From assembly GCA_036563645.1 (NCBI GenBank), contig DATCMA010000049.1, positions 1-64,000 of the forward strand: 64,000 nt of DNA, written 5' to 3'. The translations under genes and the position numbers were made by a program. Source of the stretch: DATCMA01 sp036563645. Lineage in GTDB: Bacteria; Actinomycetota; Actinomycetes; Mycobacteriales; Micromonosporaceae. The notes under the pieces are model-generated. The model was not told the origin of the DNA and ran no database searches. It worked only from the letters and a program-made list of their open reading frames with translations. Positions 51,137 through 59,429 of this stretch are shown one piece after another (position 1 is the stretch's first letter; every line of letters begins with the position of its first letter).

Positions 51137-51558
51137 GGGTGCCATCCTGCCGGATCCGTCGATTCCCTCCCGCGCACCCCGCCGGGCGACCACCACGTGG
51201 AAAACCGACTGCCCACCCGACGGCCGATCGATCAGGCAGATGGCTGCCGATCGTCGGGACCTGGCTGGTGATAATCCGGCGGCGAGGGGCGACGGTCACC
51301 CCCATCTTCGTCGCCCGCACTCGCCGCCGGCCGCGGTGGTACGCGCGACGGCGCGCACCACTCCTTACCCTCGGCACCCCCAGCTTGAACGCGGACACCA
51401 CGATCCGCGCACGACTATGGGAAGAATTTCTCGCGTGGCAACCCGCGGAAGGAGATTAGTTCTCCGCTCAATCGAAACTCAAGGGGAAGATCATGTACCA
51501 ACGGTCACATAATTTACAGATTCACTGTCAAAAATGTGTTTCCCGTCATTATTCTCCG
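51137..51558. other. Intergenic region upstream of gpmA, with an AT-rich patch
   Basis: About 420 bases between gpmA and the Rho-N protein gene. The part 51465-51560 is clearly lower in GC than anything around it and contains TTGACA on the minus strand (51524-51529), but no -10 at proper spacing. Frames here look like chance ORFs. Apart from the gpmA -10 element at its left edge I see no defined feature. Confidence 0.4.
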
Positions 51559-52191
51559 TCACGCATCCTCGCGCTCGGGCGATTCGATGCGGAAGAAGTT
51601 GCTCGGCCGACCGTCGGTCTTCTGCTCCTGATAGATGAAGTTCAACCCACGTTCGTCGAACGTCCGGAACCACTCGTCCCACGAGACAGGGCGCAAGCCC
51701 TCGCCGCGGTAACCGGGGAAGTCGAAGCGCAGCACACTGGGCCGGCCGCGGTCAGTGCCCACAGTAGCCGGCGACGCGCCCCGCGCCTCGGCCCACTGCC
51801 GAATGACCTCGTGGTTCGTCGTCACGAGACTCCGCCCCGGACGCTCCGCGTGTTCGCCCGGAGTCTCGACGCGTTGGGCGTAGCGCAACGACCGCGACGA
51901 CTTCGCTCCCGTGCGACCGCTGTCACGTTTCCGCGCCTCAGCCTTTCGGCCGTCCGATCCCGCCCCGCCGTCCTCGCGCAGGACATTGACAAGCTTTTTT
52001 ACCAGCTCGTCCTTCCGGAGCCCGGAGTAGCCGTTAACGCCGCGTTCTCGAAGCTGAGAACGCAATTCGGTCACGGTCAGGCGGGACAGCTCGCTCTCGT
52101 CAATCCGCGGAGCCACCGGCGTGTGGTTGTCCCGGTGCTCCCGCCGCCGTGTCGCGGTCGCGGTACCGCGGCTCGACGTTCGCTGAGCCAT
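51559..52191 (-). CDS. Rho N-terminal-domain protein, hypothetical
   Basis: 210 residues from ATG 52191. Residues ~35-75 match the Rho termination factor N-terminal (SAP-like) fold: ELSRLTVTELRSQLRERGV then LRKDELVKKLVNVL. A basic linker (GRKAEARKRDSGRTGAKSSR) follows, then a C-terminal domain with TTNHEVIRQWAEARGASPAT, VLRFDFPGYRGEG, and FIYQEQKTDGRPSNFFRI. The same two-domain protein occurs in many bacteria without known function; nucleic-acid binding is likely. A GGAG lies 13 bases upstream. Confidence 0.75.
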   Translation of the reverse strand: MAQRTSSRGTATATRRREHRDNHTPVAPRIDESELSRLTVTELRSQLRERGVNGYSGLRKDELVKKLVNVLREDGGAGSDGRKAEARKRDSGRTGAKSSRSLRYAQRVETPGEHAERPGRSLVTTNHEVIRQWAEARGASPATVGTDRGRPSVLRFDFPGYRGEGLRPVSWDEWFRTFDERGLNFIYQEQKTDGRPSNFFRIESPEREDA

Positions 52192-52300
52192 GGTTCTGCT
52201 CACGCTCCTTCGACACGCTCGGGGTCCCGGCAGAACCCGGCGATGCGGGTACCGCCCTCGGCAGGGGTGATACCCGCGCGGCGGAAGCGGTAACCGCGCC

Positions 52301-52831
52301 TCAGCGCCCGGCGTCGGCGCGTGGCGCGGCGTGGCCGGACGGTTCGACGAGGTGCCGGAAGGCCTGAAGATTCGCCACCGACTCACCCCGCTTGATCCGC
52401 CACTCCCACTCTCGGCGGATCGCGGTGCCAAAGCCGATCTCCAGCATCGTGTCGAAGGATTCGTCCGCGTACGTCAGCACCGCGCCGAGGAGCCGATCGA
52501 GCTCCTCCTCGTCGAGGCTGCGCAGGCTCACGCGCCCGACGAGGTACACGTCACCGACCGCGTCGATGGTGAACGCCACGCCGTACATCCGGGCGTTGCG
52601 CCGCAGCAGCCAGGCCCACAGCTCCTCCCGGCGCTCGTCCGGCTGCCGCATGACGAACGCCTCGATGCGCAGCGCGTGTTCGCCCACGATGAGGTGGCAG
52701 GTGGTCTTGAGCTTGTGCGCACCAGGGAGAACCACCGCGTACGCGTAGTCGCCGGTGCGCTCCCACTCCAGCTCCCGCTCGGTCAAGACCGATTCGATGA
52801 GCTGCGCTACCGCGGCCCGTTGACTCACCAT
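52301..52831 (-). CDS. YbjN-domain protein
   Basis: 176 residues. The YbjN fold (secretion chaperone-like) is suggested by ELEWERTGDYAYAVVLPGAHK, TTCHLIVGEHALRIEAFVMR, ELWAWLLRRNARMYGVAFTID and DVYLVGRVSLRSLDEEEL. It corresponds to Rv0487 next to mshA. The start codon lies seven bases inside the end of mshA, so translation is coupled. The cellular role is unknown. Confidence 0.85.
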   Translation of the reverse strand: MVSQRAAVAQLIESVLTERELEWERTGDYAYAVVLPGAHKLKTTCHLIVGEHALRIEAFVMRQPDERREELWAWLLRRNARMYGVAFTIDAVGDVYLVGRVSLRSLDEEELDRLLGAVLTYADESFDTMLEIGFGTAIRREWEWRIKRGESVANLQAFRHLVEPSGHAAPRADAGR

Positions 52832-54183
52832 GCTCCCGCTCCTAGGGCAGCCGCGCCGCCGGCCAGCTCGGAGGTGATCCGATTTCGGTGATCTCGTATG
52901 GTCTCACGGTAAACGGCGAGCAGCCGTTCGGCGGTCCGGTTCCAGGAGAAGTTCTGGGCGTGCGCGACCGCACCCCGGGACAGCTCCGCGCGCCGAGCGG
53001 GTGCGGCGAGCAACGCGCCGATGACCCGCGCCCAGTCGACCGGGTCGTGCCCGTCGATCAATACCCCGCTCACCTGATCGCGAACCGCCGTGACCAGGCC
53101 ACCGACGGCGGCGGCGACCACGGGGGTGCCGCACGCCTGCGCCTCCAAGGCGACCAAGCCGAACGATTCGTTGTGGGACGGCACCGCCACGAGATCGGCG
53201 GCCCGGTACAAGTCCGCGAGATTCTCCCGACTCAGCGGCGGCAAGAAGCGCACGGCGGCGGAGATGTCCAGGGCGGCGGCGAGGTCGATGAGCGCGGTGG
53301 GACGGTCCAGACCACTGCCGCTCGGCCCACCGGCGATCACGATGGTGACCTGATCGGCGAGCTCGGGATCCCGTTCCCGCAGCGCCGCCAGAGCCCGGAG
53401 CAGGACGTCGGGGGCTTTCAACGGTTGGATCCGACCGGCGAACGCCACCACGTAGCCCTGCTCGGGTAAGCGCAGCCGGCGACGAGCGGCCCGCCGCGTG
53501 GCCTCTTCTCGTCCGAGAGCGGCCGGGTGGAACTGGTCGAGGTTGACGCCGGGTTCCACCACCGCCACCCGTTCCGGGTCGGCGCCGTACTGGGTGATGA
53601 GGTCACAGGCCTCGGCCCGGGTGTTCGCGACCAGCCGATCCGCCTCGGCCACGACCTGCTCCTCACCGATGACCCGGGCCTTGGGCTCAGGGCGATCGCC
53701 GTCGGCGAGTCGAGCGTTCTTCACCTTCGCCAGGGTGTGCGCGGTGTGCACGAGCGGCACGCCCCACCGTTCCTTGGCGAGCCAGCCGACTTGCCCGGAG
53801 AGCCAGTAGTGCGAGTGAATGAGGTCGTAGTAGCCCGGCACCCGGGCCGCCTCGGCGCGCAGGACACCGGTGGTGAAGGCGCACAGTTGGGCCGGCAACT
53901 CCTCCTTCGGCAAGGGCTCCAACGGACCGGAGATGACGTGCCGGACGTAGACGCCCGGGGCCATCTCCACCACCGCCGGCAGCCCGCTCGCGGTGGCCCG
54001 CGTGAAGATCTCGACCACGACACCGGCGGCGGCCAACCGGCGGGCGACCTCCACGATGTAGACGTTCATTCCGCCGGCGTCCCCGATACCGGGTTGGTCC
54101 AACGGCGAGGTGTGCACCGACAGGGTCGCGATTCGCCGCGGGGTGTCGAGCACCCCCGTTCGGCCGCTGTGCGCGTCCGCCAC
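52825..54183 (-). CDS. mshA: D-inositol-3-phosphate glycosyltransferase (mycothiol step 1)
   Basis: 452 residues from GTG 54183 with AAGGAG upstream. GT4-family motifs: DAGGMNVYIVEVARRLAAAG for the donor loop, HSHYWLSGQVG, FAGRIQPLKAPDVLLRAL, and NESFGLVALEAQACGTPVVA. It joins UDP-GlcNAc to 1L-inositol 1-phosphate to start mycothiol synthesis, so this organism should use mycothiol as its main thiol. The longer frame is rejected because it lacks a ribosome site. It is coupled to the YbjN gene. Confidence 0.93.
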   Translation of the reverse strand: MADAHSGRTGVLDTPRRIATLSVHTSPLDQPGIGDAGGMNVYIVEVARRLAAAGVVVEIFTRATASGLPAVVEMAPGVYVRHVISGPLEPLPKEELPAQLCAFTTGVLRAEAARVPGYYDLIHSHYWLSGQVGWLAKERWGVPLVHTAHTLAKVKNARLADGDRPEPKARVIGEEQVVAEADRLVANTRAEACDLITQYGADPERVAVVEPGVNLDQFHPAALGREEATRRAARRRLRLPEQGYVVAFAGRIQPLKAPDVLLRALAALRERDPELADQVTIVIAGGPSGSGLDRPTALIDLAAALDISAAVRFLPPLSRENLADLYRAADLVAVPSHNESFGLVALEAQACGTPVVAAAVGGLVTAVRDQVSGVLIDGHDPVDWARVIGALLAAPARRAELSRGAVAHAQNFSWNRTAERLLAVYRETIRDHRNRITSELAGGAAALGAGAW

Positions 54184-54394
54184 GTCTGCTCCTTCCGCCA
54201 GCCGGTCGCAGCCCGATGCCGAGTACCCGGCATCACGGACCTTCGGCAACAACCGCGGTATCGCGATACATCTTCCCGATCACGTGTCGGACACGACCAC
54301 CGGACGTGATTCACCTCTCGACGCCGCGAATTTCCACCATTTCCTAGCTGTTTAGTCGGATTTTGGAGGCGGGCGTCTGGGCGAGAATGTCGGA

Positions 54395-55174
54395 ATGACT
54401 CAGATCGCTGTCGTGACTGGCGCGTCCAGCGGTATCGGCGCCGCCACCGCCCGGCGTCTCGCCGCGGAGGGGTTCCACGTCGTCGCCGCGGCCCGCCGCG
54501 CCGACCGACTCAAGGCCCTGGCGGAGGAGATCGCGGCGGCGGGCGGAACCGCGACCCCCATCCCCTGCGACGTCACCTCGGACGCCTCGGTCGCCGACCT
54601 CGCCCGCGCCGTGCGCGACCTGCCGGGGTCGGTCACGCTCCTCGTCAACAACGCGGGTGGCGCGCTCGGCCTCGACCCGATCGAGAAAGGATCGGTGGCG
54701 GACTGGCAGTGGATGTACGACGTGAACGTGCTCGGCACGTTGCGCGTGACCCAAGCCCTGCTGCCCGCCCTGGAGGCCTCCGGCGCCGGCACCATCGTCG
54801 TGGTCAGCTCGACCGCCGGCTTGACCGTGTACGAGGGCGGAGGCGGCTACACCGCGGCCAAGCACGCGGAGACCGCGCTCACCGAGACCCTCCGCCTCGA
54901 GCTGTGTGGGCGTCCCATCCGCGTCATCGAGATCGATCCGGGCATGGTGCGGACCGAGGAGTTCTCGCTGGTGCGGTTCCGCGGCGACGCGCAGCGCGCC
55001 GCCGCGGTGTACGAGGGCGTGCCCAACCCGCTCACCGCGGAGGACATCGCCGACTGCATCGCCTGGTGCGCGACCCGTCCACACCACGTCAATGTGGACC
55101 GCCTCGTCGTGCGCCCTCTCGCCCAAGCCGCCCAGCACAAAGTGCACCGGATCACGAACTCCAACGTGGACTGA
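54395..55174 (+). CDS. Short-chain dehydrogenase/reductase (classical SDR)
   Basis: 259 residues. The NADP site is VVTGASSGIGAATARRLA and AARRADRLKAL; NNAGGALG, catalytic Ser in VVSSTAGL and the YTAAKHAE YxxxK pair are all present. C-terminal HHVNVDRLVVRPLAQA is typical of YdfG-like 3-hydroxyacid dehydrogenases. The substrate is unknown. GAGAAT (54383-54388) lies six bases before the ATG. It corresponds to Rv0484c, between murB and mshA. The next gene starts three bases after its stop. Confidence 0.88.
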   Translation: MTQIAVVTGASSGIGAATARRLAAEGFHVVAAARRADRLKALAEEIAAAGGTATPIPCDVTSDASVADLARAVRDLPGSVTLLVNNAGGALGLDPIEKGSVADWQWMYDVNVLGTLRVTQALLPALEASGAGTIVVVSSTAGLTVYEGGGGYTAAKHAETALTETLRLELCGRPIRVIEIDPGMVRTEEFSLVRFRGDAQRAAAVYEGVPNPLTAEDIADCIAWCATRPHHVNVDRLVVRPLAQAAQHKVHRITNSNVD

Positions 55175-55177
55175 GCG

Positions 55178-55987
55178 GTGGCGCCGGCAGCGTCGCGACA
55201 GCCGCGCGGGATGGTCACCCGGGGCACGACCAACCCGAACCGCCTGCGCCGCGTGGACAACTGGATCATCGCGACGTACGGCCACGTCCTCGCCGAGGCG
55301 GCCGATCCCCTCGTCGTCGACCTCGGCTACGGCGCCACGCCGATCACCACGATCGAACTGCGGGCCCGGCTCGCCAAGGCCATCCGCCCGGACATCCGCG
55401 TCGTCGGATTGGAGATCGACCCGGAGCGGGTCGCCGCGGCGGCGCCCGCCGCGGATCCGCCCGGGCTGACCTTCGCCCGCGGCGGGTTTGAGCTGGCCGG
55501 GCTCCGCCCCATCCTCGTGCGGGCGTTCAACGTCCTGCGCCAGTACGACGAAGCCGACGTCCCCGAGGCGTGGTCCCTGATGACCGCCGGGCTCGCCCCC
55601 GGTGGGCTCCTCGTCGAAGGGACCTGCGACGAGTTAGGCCGCGTCGCGAGCTGGATCACGCTCGACGCCACCGGCCCACGCACGCTCACCCTGGCGGCCC
55701 GCCTGTCCACCCTGCCCGAACCGGCGATCCTCGCGGAACGGCTCCCCAAGGCCCTCATCCACCGCAACGTGCCCGGTGAACGGGTGCACGCGCTGCTGAC
55801 CGCACTCGACGACGCCTGGCGCGCCGCCGCGCCGTATCGGGCCTTCGGCCCTCGACAACGCTGGACGCGCGCGGTCGCCCTGCTGCGCGCCGCGGGCTGG
55901 CCGGTGCTGGACCGGCCCCGCCGGTGGCGTCTGGGCGAACTCACCGTGCCGTGGGCGGCGGTCGCCCCCGCCTCCCCGTCGCGCTGA
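55178..55987 (+). CDS. Class I SAM-dependent methyltransferase-like protein
   Basis: 269 residues. Motif I is PLVVDLGYGATPITTIELRA, followed by VVGLEIDPERVAAA and GLAPGGLLVEGTCDELGR, consistent with a Rossmann methyltransferase. The last ~110 residues have no clear motif but LPKALIHRNVPGERVHALL and WTRAVALLRAAGWPV are conserved-looking. The start three bases after the SDR stop implies co-translation. The substrate is unknown. Confidence 0.8.
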   Translation: MAPAASRQPRGMVTRGTTNPNRLRRVDNWIIATYGHVLAEAADPLVVDLGYGATPITTIELRARLAKAIRPDIRVVGLEIDPERVAAAAPAADPPGLTFARGGFELAGLRPILVRAFNVLRQYDEADVPEAWSLMTAGLAPGGLLVEGTCDELGRVASWITLDATGPRTLTLAARLSTLPEPAILAERLPKALIHRNVPGERVHALLTALDDAWRAAAPYRAFGPRQRWTRAVALLRAAGWPVLDRPRRWRLGELTVPWAAVAPASPSR

Positions 55988-56049
55988 GCCAGCGGTGAGG
56001 AACCGAAGCCAGCGGCGACGAATCGGAGGCACACCGGCGCGGGCCGCGG

Positions 56050-57135
56050 TTAGAGCTCGCAGTTCACCAACACCGGTTCCGGCTGCAAGGTGACCCCGAA
56101 CCGCTCGCGCACCCCGTCGCGGATCTCCGCGGCGAGCGCGAGCAACGCGGCGGTCGACCCGCCGCCCCGGTGCGTCAACGCGAGGGTGTGCTTCGAGGAG
56201 ATCGCCACACCACCGGGTCGGCGGAAGCCCTTGGGAAACCCCGCCTGGTCGATCAGCCAGGCGGCGCTCACCTTCACCGTGCCGTCCGGCGCGGGCCACG
56301 CCGGCGGATCGCCGAGCTCCCCCGCGCGCTCCCGCAGCCGCGCGTACTCCTCCGCGCTGAGCACGGGATTGGTGAAGAACGAGCCGACCGAGCGGGTATC
56401 GGGGTCGTTGGGATCGAGCACCATGCCCTTGCGGGCCCGCAGCGCGAGCACGTGCTCGCGCGCCTCGGCCAGTGGCACCCGATCGCCGACCTCGACACCG
56501 AGCGAGCGCGCCAACTCGGCGTACCGCACGGGCGTGGAGAGCGACGAGCGCACCAGGCGGAAGTCCACCGAGAGCACCACCCAGCGCCCGTTGCCCTTGA
56601 AGACGCTGGTTCGATACCCGAACCCGCACTCCTCGGCCGCCATGGTGCGCACCTCGTCGGCGAGCCGGTCGTACACCTGGACCGCGACGATCGTCTCGGC
56701 GACCTCCTGGCCGTACGCCCCGACGTTTTGGATCGGGGTCGCCCCGGCGGTGCCGGGGATGCCGGAGAGGCACTCCAACCCGGACCAGCCCGCCGTCACG
56801 GTGGCGGCGACGAACTCATCCCACGGCTCGCCCGCTTCGACGCGGACGGTGAGCGTGTCCCCGTCCCGGCCGAGCACCCGGGTGCCCCGCGACCGCACCA
56901 ACACCACCGTCCCGGGAAAACCGTCGTCGCCGATGACCACGTTGCTCCCACCCGCGAGGATCAACGTGGGCTGCTGGAGCCGATCGGCTTCCCGGACGCA
57001 CGCCACCAGCTCGTCGGCGTCCCGCGCGGTGACCAACCGGTCCGGCGGGCCGCCGAGCCCCAACGTGGTGAGCGTGCTCAAGGGCTGGGGTGCCGTCACG
57101 TCGGTGAGAGTCGCGGAGACACTGACATCGGACAC
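56050..57135 (-). CDS. murB: UDP-N-acetylenolpyruvoylglucosamine reductase
   Basis: 361 residues, type I MurB. The FAD segment is ILAGGSNVVIGDDGFPGTVV; LECLSGIPGTAGATPIQNVGAYGQEV, GYRTSVFK, and SVGSFFTNPVL (catalytic Ser) follow. It completes UDP-MurNAc in peptidoglycan synthesis. GTG 57135 lies exactly six bases after minus-strand TAGGGT (57142-57147), so a leaderless transcript is likely. It matches Rv0482 by position. Confidence 0.94.
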   Translation of the reverse strand: MSDVSVSATLTDVTAPQPLSTLTTLGLGGPPDRLVTARDADELVACVREADRLQQPTLILAGGSNVVIGDDGFPGTVVLVRSRGTRVLGRDGDTLTVRVEAGEPWDEFVAATVTAGWSGLECLSGIPGTAGATPIQNVGAYGQEVAETIVAVQVYDRLADEVRTMAAEECGFGYRTSVFKGNGRWVVLSVDFRLVRSSLSTPVRYAELARSLGVEVGDRVPLAEAREHVLALRARKGMVLDPNDPDTRSVGSFFTNPVLSAEEYARLRERAGELGDPPAWPAPDGTVKVSAAWLIDQAGFPKGFRRPGGVAISSKHTLALTHRGGGSTAALLALAAEIRDGVRERFGVTLQPEPVLVNCEL

Positions 57136-57229
57136 GCTTCCACCCTATGCCGCCGGCGGCCTGTCCTCCGCGCGCATATCCAGGCCCGCTCGTCCCCCGC
57201 CGGCGCAACCGCGCCGCGGCCCGGTGGGG

Positions 57230-58003
57230 CTAGCGAATCGGATCGATGGGGAGGCCGACGACCCGGCGGGCCAGGAGGGTACCGCCCGCGACCGCAGCGG
57301 GCATGAGGAGCACCGCGCCGAGCGGGATGAGGAAACAGCAGAAGACCGCGACGCCGAAGCCCAAGGCGAGCGGCGCGTGGGTCCGCAGCCGCGCCCGGCT
57401 GTCGGCGAGGCGCAGGCCGCGCCGAGAGAACGGAACTGAGACGAGCTCGATGGCGAGGAGCCATCCCCCAGCCAGAGCACCGATCACCGGGACCACGGTC
57501 TGCCCGACGATGGGGAGGAACCCACCCAAGAACAGCGGCACCCCGACCAGGAGGGACCACAGCAGCAACCGCGCCGAGTCCACGACGCTGACGCGGAGTG
57601 ACACCCACCACGGCTGGTCGACTTCGTCGGGTACGCCGCCGAAGCGCTCCTCGACGTACTCGGAGATCTTCTCGTAGAACGGGTCACCGATGAGCAGCGT
57701 GACCGTGGTGAAGCTCAGCACCGCGACGAGCGCGCCCAGGCCGAGCAGCGCCACGATAGCGCCCAGCCGAGTCGCGGTGCGCGCCCAGTCGGGCCAGGTC
57801 TCCGCGAACGGCGTGAGCCACGCCGCCAGGTCGGCGACGACGAAGACCAGCGCGCCGTACGCCACGAGGAAGAGCACCCCGGAGATCACGGCGGGTACGA
57901 GACCGAGGACGAGCAGTCGAGGGCTACGCGTGTAGAGGGCCAATCCCCGGCCCAGCAGTCCGACCCCAGCGAGGAACTGGCTGATCGCGTTCGGACGCCT
58001 CAC
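57230..58003 (-). CDS. EI24/CysZ-type membrane protein
   Basis: 257 residues with about four to five membrane helices (RLLVLGLVPAVISGVLFLVA, IVALLGLGALVAVLSFTTVT, LLLWSLLVGVPLFLGG, ALGFGVAVFCCFLIPLGAVL). The EI24 loop LIGDPFYEKISEYVEERFGG is present. CysZ relatives move sulfate; the substrate here is unproven. GTG 58003 has TAGGAG upstream. It follows the DUF2516 gene by 14 bases on the same strand. Confidence 0.85.
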   Translation of the reverse strand: MRRPNAISQFLAGVGLLGRGLALYTRSPRLLVLGLVPAVISGVLFLVAYGALVFVVADLAAWLTPFAETWPDWARTATRLGAIVALLGLGALVAVLSFTTVTLLIGDPFYEKISEYVEERFGGVPDEVDQPWWVSLRVSVVDSARLLLWSLLVGVPLFLGGFLPIVGQTVVPVIGALAGGWLLAIELVSVPFSRRGLRLADSRARLRTHAPLALGFGVAVFCCFLIPLGAVLLMPAAVAGGTLLARRVVGLPIDPIR

Positions 58004-58017
58004 GACCTGGCTGGCTC

Positions 58018-58332
58018 CTACCAGAATCCCCGTCCATTCGTCACGTCGCGCAGGCCGATCCGCACGTCGAGCAGGTAGATCAGGGATGCGGCGATCCCGA
58101 TGAGCCCGAAGATGCTCAACACCCCGAAGCCGAGCAGGGTCAACAGCAGGCAGATGCCGAGGATCGCCAGCCACGCCCCTTTAGGCAGCGTATCGATCGC
58201 CACAAAGGCATCGGCCCGCTGCGTCAGGCAGTGGACGAAGGCAACGCCCTCGATGACGAGAGCGAAGACGAGGAGCGCCAGATCAATGATGAATTTGACC
58301 TCGAGATAAAAGATCGGCGCGGCAGAGACCAT
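58018..58332 (-). CDS. DUF2516 membrane protein
   Basis: 104 residues, three membrane helices (FIIDLALLVFALVIEGVAFV, AWLAILGICLLLTLLGFG, FGLIGIAASLIYLLDVRI) and a short VTNGRGFW end. It matches the DUF2516 family (Rv0476 by position, after the hbhA-like gene). TAAACT (minus strand, 58340-58345) lies seven bases before the ATG, so the gene has its own promoter after the hairpin at 58355-58385. The function is unknown. Confidence 0.87.
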   Translation of the reverse strand: MVSAAPIFYLEVKFIIDLALLVFALVIEGVAFVHCLTQRADAFVAIDTLPKGAWLAILGICLLLTLLGFGVLSIFGLIGIAASLIYLLDVRIGLRDVTNGRGFW

Positions 58333-58354
58333 GCGGTGCAGTTTATGCCGGATC

Positions 58355-58385
58355 CCCCGGGTCCGGCCGTCTGACGGACCCGGGG
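58355..58385 (-). terminator. Hairpin terminator after the HbhA-like gene
   Basis: CCCCGGGTCCG and CGGACCCGGGG form a perfect 11-bp stem with a 9-base loop, 28 bases past the HbhA-like stop and just before the DUF2516 promoter. Confidence 0.75.
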
Positions 58386-58412
58386 TCCGAAACTTATCGC
58401 CTTATCGCGCTC

Positions 58413-58913
58413 TCACGACGTCGCCGGCGCGTCACCGTCCGCGGGACCCGAATCGCTGGGGGCCGACGTAGTGGGAGCGTCGAGCGCCGCGGGGGCGGCC
58501 GGCTGGGCCGGAGTCGGCGACGCGCTGGGCGGGGCGCTCGTCTGACCACTGAGGACGCGTTCGCCGTGCGCAACCAGGCGCGCGTAGACCGCGCGGGCGC
58601 GCTCCTGGGCGGCGTGCACCCCCGCGACCAGCGTCGCCACGTTGCGAACCGCCGCGGCGCGCAGCTGCTCGGCGTCGAGCTCTCCCGCCCGCTGGCGAAG
58701 GCTCGCCGCGGTGGCGTTCGCGGCGCGGAGCGTGTCGAGCGCCTTGGCGCGCAGGTCGGCGGCGGTGGCCCGCTGTCGCAGCTCCGCGGTGGTGACCGCG
58801 GCCTTCTCCCGTAGCTCGGTCACGGTCTCCGGAAGGTGACGCAGCCGTTGGTAGGCGAGATCGCCGGCGCCGGCGACGGCGTACAGCGGCGTCGGGATGC
58901 GAGTCTTGCTCAT
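58413..58913 (-). CDS. HbhA-like coiled-coil protein
   Basis: 166 residues. Residues ~10-115 are continuous helix with many Ala, Arg and Glu (LPETVTELREKAAVTTAELR, DLRAKALDTLRAANATAASL), as in heparin-binding haemagglutinin. The C-terminus is Pro/Ala/Ser rich and not Lys rich, so the heparin-binding tail of mycobacterial HbhA is absent; adhesin function should not be assumed. The ATG overlaps the XRE regulator stop by four bases (ATGA). It corresponds to Rv0475. Confidence 0.78.
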   Translation of the reverse strand: MSKTRIPTPLYAVAGAGDLAYQRLRHLPETVTELREKAAVTTAELRQRATAADLRAKALDTLRAANATAASLRQRAGELDAEQLRAAAVRNVATLVAGVHAAQERARAVYARLVAHGERVLSGQTSAPPSASPTPAQPAAPAALDAPTTSAPSDSGPADGDAPATS

Positions 58914-59341
58914 TTCTTTCCCTCCTGGGCCGAGGTAGTGGTGGCGTCGCCAGGTGTGGCCGCGTCCGATGACGTGGCCGCCGCGCTCTCGGCCAGCCGC
59001 GCGTTCTCCCGGCGGAAGGTCTCGTAGATCTGGCTCAACGACTGCTTTTGCGCGGGGGTCAGGTCCGGATCAGCCGCGATCGCCGCGAGCACGCTCTGCC
59101 CGTTGTGGTCATCGAGCAGGCCCGCTCTGAGGTACATCAACGGGGTCGACACCCGCAGCGCGGCCGCGATCTGCTGCAAGACCTGGGCGCTCGGCTTGCG
59201 CAAGCCACGTTCGATTTGGCTGAGATAGGGGTTGCTGACTCCGGCCTGCTCGGCGAGCTGGCGCAGCGAGATCTTCGCGTTGCGGCGCAGGTCACGGATG
59301 AACGCGCCAATGTCCCGTGGCAGGTCTTTCGGAGTCCCCAT
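58910..59341 (-). CDS. XRE-family transcriptional regulator (Rv0474-like)
   Basis: 143 residues from ATG 59341. The helix-turn-helix reads ISLRQLAEQAGVSNPYLSQI, then ERGLRKPSAQVLQQIAAALR. The second half is helical (DPDLTPAQKQSLSQIYETF) and Ala/Thr rich, possibly an effector or multimer domain. TACCGT (minus strand, 59348-59353) lies six bases before the ATG, with a TTGCAG -35 box covered by twin palindromes, so autoregulation is likely. It is followed directly by the HbhA-like gene in one operon. Rv0474 is reported copper responsive; unverified here. Confidence 0.85.
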   Translation of the reverse strand: MGTPKDLPRDIGAFIRDLRRNAKISLRQLAEQAGVSNPYLSQIERGLRKPSAQVLQQIAAALRVSTPLMYLRAGLLDDHNGQSVLAAIAADPDLTPAQKQSLSQIYETFRRENARLAESAAATSSDAATPGDATTTSAQEGKK

Positions 59342-59347
59342 GCCTCG

Positions 59348-59399
59348 ACGGTAGTCCCGTCTGCTTGCAACTGCAAGCGCAGTGCTTGCAGTTGCAAGC
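59348..59399 (-). promoter_or_regulatory. XRE-gene promoter with twin palindromic operator
   Basis: Two 16-bp inverted repeats, GCTTGCAACTGCAAGC (59363-59378) and GCTTGCAGTTGCAAGC (59384-59399), are exact complements of each other with centres 21 bases apart. On the minus strand TTGCAG (59371-59376), 17 bases, TACCGT (59348-59353) form the promoter, so the first palindrome covers -35 and the spacer. Likely the binding site of the XRE protein as two stacked dimers. Confidence 0.8.
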
Positions 59400-59429
59400 A
59401 GATCATGGCACCTGATGCGCAGACGTGGC

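Noticed and set aside
51139..51459. 106-codon plus-strand frame upstream of gpmA
   Set aside because: No ribosome site, Arg/Pro-rich composition and overlap with the gpmA start region.
51524..51529. TTGACA on the minus strand as a gpmA promoter -35
   Set aside because: No -10 at 16-18 bases; the gpmA start has a closer leaderless-type hexamer.
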